A program made the position numbers and the translations under genes. DNA of 8,752 nucleotides. It comes from Hydromicrobium sp964415365 (GTDB lineage Bacteria > Actinomycetota > Humimicrobiia > Humimicrobiales > Humimicrobiaceae). The notes under the pieces are model-generated. The model had not been told where the DNA came from, searched no databases, and was given only the letters and a program-made list of their open reading frames with translations. Below, piece after piece: positions 6,284 through 8,752 of this stretch. The stretch is from contig CAYPYW010000052.1 in the NCBI GenBank assembly GCA_964415365.1, positions 1-8,752 on the forward strand. The letters run 5' to 3'. Numbering within the stretch: the stretch's first letter is position 1; every line of letters starts with the position of its first letter.

Positions 6284-6384
6284 GGGGTTGCCGCCGTTTT
6301 TGGTTGAGAACCAGAGTTTATGACTATGAAGCCCTAGGCGCTTATAATTACCTAGTCAAATTTAAATAAAAAGCTGGCGGCCCC
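6284..6384. ncRNA. compact multi-stem structured element
   Basis: Nested pairings are visible. GGGG (6284-6287) pairs with CCCC (6381-6384). After a UUG bulge, CCGCC (6291-6295) pairs with GGCGG (6376-6380). Inside, TGGTT (6301-6305)-GAG-AACCA (6309-6313) forms a hairpin and TGACTA (6321-6326) pairs with TAGTCA (6353-6358). That last stem encloses GAAGCCCTAGGCGCTT, which can fold again. Two arms on a closed base stem in otherwise AT-rich DNA argue for a folded RNA or single-strand DNA. The GAAGCCCT segment recurs at 7094-7100. It could be an omega-RNA/IS605 right-end relic, a small RNA or a recombination site. The strand is not determined. Confidence 0.4.
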
Positions 6385-6408
6385 AAGTTACAAAATTTCG
6401 AACCGGAT
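6381..6408 (+). repeat. dispersed 28-base repeat, copy 2
   Basis: Identical to 3465-3492 over 28 bases. Its first four bases (CCCC) also close the base stem of the structured element at 6284-6384. Confidence 0.75.
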
Positions 6409-6430
6409 TATAGTAGAATTAATAAAGATT

Positions 6431-6475
6431 AAAAAATTTTATGGAGAGTCTAATTTTAAAAGTAAAAGACTATCC
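6431..6475 (-). terminator. terminator downstream of hicA
   Basis: GGAGAGTCT (6443-6451) and AGACTATCC (6467-6475) are inverse complements with one mismatch, overlapping the hicA stop. On the - strand a run of six T follows (6431-6436) after a short gap. The loop is long (15 bases, itself AT-rich), so strength is uncertain. Confidence 0.45.
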
Positions 6476-6715
6476 AAATAATTTTAAGATGAGCTCTTTT
6501 TTATCAATTTCCAGATAATTAGTAATATCATTAATTATATTGTTTAATGTACCAATTTTTAGAGATTTCTCTGATGGTATTGTAATGTGGTGTTCTTTTC
6601 CTTTTAAAGAAGAAGTCAATCTGATATGGCTTCCGGTTTGTCTGGTCACACTATAGCCAAATTTATCCAAGAGTTTTATTAATTTATCACTATTAACATC
6701 CCTTGGTATTTTCAT
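6470..6715 (-). CDS. hicA: HicA mRNA interferase toxin
   Basis: An 81-residue protein of the HicA/YcfA family with a small dsRBD-like fold that cleaves mRNA when its antitoxin is lost. The family pattern is clear: IPRDVNSDKLIKLLDKFGY, then the core TRQTGSHIRL with the expected catalytic His at 30, then HHITIPSEKSLKIGTLNNII. It ends with a helix (DITNYLEIDKKELILKLF). The length is normal and the catalytic His intact, so it should be active. Its ATG overlaps the stop of the upstream hicB by 4 bases (ATGA), giving tight antitoxin-first coupling. Terminator follows immediately. Confidence 0.9.
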   Translation of the reverse strand: MKIPRDVNSDKLIKLLDKFGYSVTRQTGSHIRLTSSLKGKEHHITIPSEKSLKIGTLNNIINDITNYLEIDKKELILKLFG

Positions 6716-6918
6716 ATTGCCAGTACTTCATCCTTTACTAAATGCAATCTTATCATTTTTGGCATATTATCCTTTTCAAAATGACAAGAAACAGCATCCT
6801 TTATCTCTTTTTTTAACGAATCCATATCTTCCGCTTCGGTAAATATCGAATGTCCTAATGCTCTGGCTTCAAATCCGCCCTCTTTAGATTCTTCAATAAT
6901 AAAAATTATTTCATTCAT
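6712..6918 (-). CDS. hicB: HicB antitoxin (short form)
   Basis: A 68-residue protein of the short HicB type: MNEIIFIIEESKEGGFEARALGHSIFTEAEDMDSLKKEIKDAVSCHF, then PKMIRLHLVKDEVLAI. It has the partly degraded RNase-H-like fold of HicB and binds HicA, masking its catalytic His. There is no C-terminal DNA-binding domain, so autoregulation would need another factor or the complex. Homologues of this short form are sometimes mislabelled as 2-oxoisovalerate dehydrogenase E1. Start choice: a TTG 18 bases upstream keeps the frame open, but AAGGA (6924-6928) lies 5 bases before ATG 6918 and falls inside that extension, so 6918 is the real start. Order is antitoxin then toxin, the reverse of E. coli hicAB. 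Confidence 0.88.
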   Translation of the reverse strand: MNEIIFIIEESKEGGFEARALGHSIFTEAEDMDSLKKEIKDAVSCHFEKDNMPKMIRLHLVKDEVLAI

Positions 6919-7004
6919 ATAAATCCTTAAAATCAATTTTCAGGTTGTGTTAATATTTTAAACTATTTTTATCTTTTAATGTAGAAGCAAATAGAACTTG
7001 GTAG

Positions 7005-7028
7005 CCCCAAGTTTCAAAATTTCGAACC
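7005..7028 (+). repeat. dispersed repeat, copy 3
   Basis: CCCCAAGTTTCAAAA...CGAACC, one mismatch to copies 1 and 2 over 24 bases, then diverging. TGGTAGC just ahead parallels TGGCGGC ahead of copy 2, so the similarity reaches a little upstream. Confidence 0.7.
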
Positions 7029-7196
7029 ATTTTGTATGTCCAGCTTAGGCTGGTATGTTCAGCAGGAGTCAGTCCTGTCAGGGTAAAAGCCAGAAGCCCT
7101 GTAGCTTGAATAGCAGCAAGTAGGGTAACCGAACCCAACCTTTTACATACCCGAAGCATTTGGAGCAGTGGCCTATCCTGAAGTAATTTACTGGTA
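7029..7196. other. GC-richer hairpin-dense relic abutting the IS end
   Basis: Successive hairpins are visible: CCAGC-TTAG-GCTGG (7040-7053), CAGGA-GTCAG-TCCTG (7063-7077), CAGGG...CCCTG (7079-7101), and GGGT...ACCC around 7123-7136. The segment is cut by the IS end at 7197. On the - strand an unbroken frame of about 80 codons crosses it, but the product (...TLLAAIQATGLLAFTLTGL...) is unlike any family I know and has no ribosome site, so I do not call a gene. The hairpin chain followed by GAAGCCCT resembles the style of IS200/IS605 right ends and their omega RNAs. That is inference. Confidence 0.35.
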
Positions 7197-7205
7197 TGAA
7201 CCCCT
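7197..7205. repeat. IS terminal inverted repeat, transposase 3' end
   Basis: TGAACCCCT on the + strand, perfect inverse complement of AGGGGTTCA at 8455-8463. It lies 4 bases beyond the orfB stop region (7210). Confidence 0.8.
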
Positions 7206-7209
7206 GAAT

Positions 7210-8040
7210 TTAAACACTCACATGCCTTAGCTTAGAATAGACTTTACATGAATTTTTTTCAATAAATATATGTTCAAATTCTTCTGGGGGCATATAGCCT
7301 AGAGAAGAATACAGTCTCTTACTGTTGTAGACATCTTCAATAAAATACGGGATTCTATCAATCACATCCTGGTAGATCTCATATTCCCACAGGTATACTT
7401 CCTCAACTTTTAGTGTCCTAAAAAACGACTCGATAGTAGCATTTTCATATGGAGATGCTTTTGCTGTCATGCTGATTTTAATCTTACAAGATTCAAGCAG
7501 TTCCACATATTCATAGGAGCAGTACTGGATTCCCTTATCAGAGTGATGGATAAGATCATCTGTATTTCTACCTCTTACGGCCATCTTTAAAGCTTCAAGT
7601 GGTAATTTGGCAGCAAGTGTTTTCCCTATGGCATATCCCACTATATATCTTGAAAATGCATCAATTAATGCTGCAAGGTATACAAAGCCGGTAAAGATCC
7701 TGATATATGTAATATCAGCGCACCAGAGCTGATCTGTTCTGTTTAAGATGAGATCTTTGGCTAGGTTAGGATAAACCTTAAGGGTGTGCTTTGAGTCGGT
7801 GGTAACGGCAAATCTTTTCCTTTTTCTGCACTGTATGCCCATTTTCTTCATAATTTTTAGCACTTTCTTGTGGTTTACCACCATACCCTTTCTTTTAAGG
7901 GCAGCAGTTACCCTCCTGTATCCGTAGTATGGGTGTTCATAGCAGATGGCCTCAATTAGATCAGCAATGTCAGCATCACGCTTCTTTTTGGCCAGGTTTC
8001 TCCTTGGTCTGTAATAGTAGGTTGATCTTGATATGTCCAT
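7210..8040 (-). CDS. IS3-family transposase OrfB (DDE catalytic domain)
   Basis: A 276-residue catalytic part of the IS3-family transposase. The N-terminal HTH_21-like region runs through MDISRSTYYYRP and HPYYGYRRVTAALKRKG. The rve integrase core then follows with Asp109 (WCADITYI), Asp168 (HHSDKGIQY) and Glu204 (ENATIESFFRTLK). Spacing is D-58-D-35-E, the family standard, so the enzyme looks intact. The C-terminus YNSKRLYSSLGYMPPEEFE is typical. The ATG at 8040 overlaps the orfA stop by one base. The same frame is open upstream to the slippery site (reading KKGCELMDIS just ahead). The functional protein is therefore probably the OrfAB fusion made by -1 frameshifting. Confidence 0.92.
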   Translation of the reverse strand: MDISRSTYYYRPRRNLAKKKRDADIADLIEAICYEHPYYGYRRVTAALKRKGMVVNHKKVLKIMKKMGIQCRKRKRFAVTTDSKHTLKVYPNLAKDLILNRTDQLWCADITYIRIFTGFVYLAALIDAFSRYIVGYAIGKTLAAKLPLEALKMAVRGRNTDDLIHHSDKGIQYCSYEYVELLESCKIKISMTAKASPYENATIESFFRTLKVEEVYLWEYEIYQDVIDRIPYFIEDVYNSKRLYSSLGYMPPEEFEHIFIEKNSCKVYSKLRHVSV

Positions 8041-8393
8041 CAGCTCACATCCCTTCTTGATTGAGGAGAATAGGGACCTGTTATTATGGATGAATTCTCT
8101 TTTCTCCTCTGTAGTGCAAACTCTTTTTCTTTTTTTAAAAGGTAGTTCTCCATTGTTAGCTTTCTAACCATCTGCTCAAGCTCACATATCTTTAGTTTTA
8201 GCTTTCTTAGCTCTATATCAGAAGCTGATGTTCCATGGAACTCTCCATCAAGGTACTGTCTTTTCCACCTGGTTATAAGTCCAGGGTATATTTCATTTTC
8301 TTTGGCAACTTCCAGTGTGCTAGAGCCTTTGAGTACACTCTCCACTATCTCTATCTTGAAATCCTTTGTATATTTTCTCCTGTGTATACTCAT
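8040..8393 (-). CDS. IS3-family transposase OrfA (DNA-binding)
   Basis: A 117-residue protein. The HTH of the transposase_8 type spans about 9-50 (YTKDFKIEIVESVLKGSSTLEVAKE...ITRWKRQY). A leucine-zipper-like helix runs about 60-92 (ELRKLKLKICELEQMVRKLTMENYLLKKE). It binds the element ends and dimerises the transposase. Start choice: the frame stays open upstream to 8450, but AAAGGGG (8401-8407) sits 7 bases before ATG 8393, which begins MSIHRRKYTKDF as in relatives. OrfB lies in the -1 frame and its frame is open from the A7 tract onward. Confidence 0.88.
   Translation of the reverse strand: MSIHRRKYTKDFKIEIVESVLKGSSTLEVAKENEIYPGLITRWKRQYLDGEFHGTSASDIELRKLKLKICELEQMVRKLTMENYLLKKEKEFALQRRKENSSIITGPYSPQSRRDVS
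8129..8136 (-). promoter_or_regulatory. programmed -1 frameshift site (A7G)
   Basis: On the - strand the orfA codons TTA AAA AAA G form an A7G slippery tract at Leu86-Lys88. A slip back by one base enters the orfB frame, which is open from here through the orfB ATG. Length, position in the zipper region and frame relation all match IS3-family frameshift sites. Confidence 0.7.
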
Positions 8394-8421
8394 TATCTTT
8401 CCCCTTTCTACTCCTTTGGTT

Positions 8422-8450
8422 ATTTTAACCTGCCTTAATAATCTGTTCAA
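8422..8450 (-). promoter_or_regulatory. IS transposase promoter
   Basis: On the - strand TTGAAC (8445-8450), a 17-base spacer, then TAAAAT (8422-8427), about 30 bases before orfA. It lies just inside the IS end, as expected. Confidence 0.65.
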
Positions 8451-8454
8451 TTAT

Positions 8455-8463
8455 AGGGGTTCA
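8455..8463. repeat. IS terminal inverted repeat, transposase 5' end
   Basis: AGGGGTTCA on + (TGAACCCCT on -). It marks the exact join with the interrupted second transposase gene. Confidence 0.8.
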
Positions 8464-8752
8464 CTTCGGGGATTACCTCCCCGGCTCATGCTGATAAAAG
8501 CACCTTTTCTTTTGATCAGAGCATTATATCTGTCGCTCATAAATTGAGCCCCTCGGTCTGTGTGGACCATAAGTCCTACTCCAGGGTTTTCTCTGTTAAA
8601 TGCATCATTTAATGCATCTATTGCAAGTTGTTCGCGCAGGTGGCGGTTTACAGACCAGCCTACAACCTTGCGGGAAAATAAGTCCAGATAAGTCATGAGA
8701 TACTCATAACCCTCTTTTGTAGGTATATATGTGATATCTCCAACCCATACTT
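8464..8752 (-). pseudogene. interrupted OrfB of a second IS3-family element (partial)
   Basis: A fragment of a different IS3-family transposase, entering from the right edge in frame at 8750. It starts VWVGDITYIPTKEGYEYL and continues MTYLDLFSRKVVGW to HTDRGAQF and KRKGAFISMSRGGN. The first two catalytic Asp residues are present (DITYI and HTDRG, 59 residues apart between them). Coding breaks off after SRGGN, where family members continue to YDNA and the catalytic Glu. The frame then runs into the inserted IS and stops at 8451-8453. The missing 3' part is not found on the other side of the insertion. The protein differs clearly from the complete IS3 transposase beside it, so this is a second element type, inactive here. 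Confidence 0.85.

Larger units (their letters stand above)
6074..6469. other. AT-rich gap with structured GC-rich island
   Basis: No gene is seen. Positions 6109-6114 (- strand TATAAT) may serve the leftward surface-protein gene. 6120-6280 is very AT-rich and featureless. 6284-6384 is a distinct GC-rich structured island. The dispersed repeat copy 2 follows at 6381-6408, and the hicA terminator occupies 6431-6475. Confidence 0.5.
7197..8463 (-). mobile_element. complete IS3-family insertion sequence
   Basis: A 1267-bp element. Its ends are inverted repeats starting TGAACCCCT, at 7197-7205 and 8455-8463, with weaker similarity inward (TATAATTGAA versus GAATTTAAAC). Both ends terminate TG...CA as in the IS3 family. 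It carries orfA and orfB in overlapping frames, a promoter inside the left end and a slippery A7. Flanking bases do not match (GGTA outside 7197 versus CTTC outside 8463), so there is no target duplication. Confidence 0.88.

Noticed and set aside
3465..7028. Classical integron attC sites
   Set aside because: The repeats lack the RYYYAAC/GTTRRRY consensus pair and no integron integrase is present in the window; genes are also in mixed orientation.
6950..7159. Possible 69-residue gene on the - strand
   Set aside because: No ribosome site, no recognisable family, and the frame runs through the dispersed repeat and hairpins and continues open to the IS junction; treated as a relic.

Overview
The window looks like accessory DNA from an AT-rich, low-GC Gram-positive-type bacterium (Bacillota, Clostridia or Halanaerobiales-like). 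The evidence is the base composition, strong AAGGAG-type ribosome sites, TATAAT-type promoters and the mix of gene families. No gene in it identifies the species, so this placement is an inference.

Layout. Positions 1-355 hold no intact gene but a compact inverted-repeat island that may be the relic of a TnpB/IS605-type element. Positions 356-3345 (+) carry a tight three-gene metal-export unit. It comprises a small Met-rich membrane protein with a SHOCT tail, a membrane-anchored PepSY-like protein, and a CopB-type (P1B-3, CPH motif) copper ATPase with a His-rich N-terminus. An extended -10 promoter and a BlaI/MecI/CopY-like dyad precede the unit. Positions 3401-4896 look like a cassette bounded by a near-identical 31-base direct repeat. 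Inside it are two tandem long palindromes and an overlapping gene pair: a small basic coiled-coil protein and a GSW...DID nucleotidyltransferase. This pair resembles a toxin-antitoxin or defence module and is the best candidate here for something undescribed.

Positions 5141-6073 (-) encode an exported Ala/Glu-rich coiled-coil protein with an InlB-B-repeat-like domain and a charged low-complexity tail. Positions 6470-6918 (-) encode a HicB/HicA toxin-antitoxin pair. Positions 7197-8463 (-) are a complete IS3-family element (1267 bp, TGAACCCCT ends, orfA/orfB with an A7 slippery site). It interrupts the transposase gene of a second, different IS3-family element that runs off the right edge.

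The non-coding parts are unusual. A 24-28 base sequence (CCCCAAGTT...TTTCGAACC) recurs three times in the same orientation between gene modules. GC-richer, hairpin-dense islands lie at 99-175, 6284-6384 and about 7038-7140. Together with the IS scars, this suggests a region built by repeated insertion and rearrangement, where a metal-resistance operon sits beside small selfish or defence modules.
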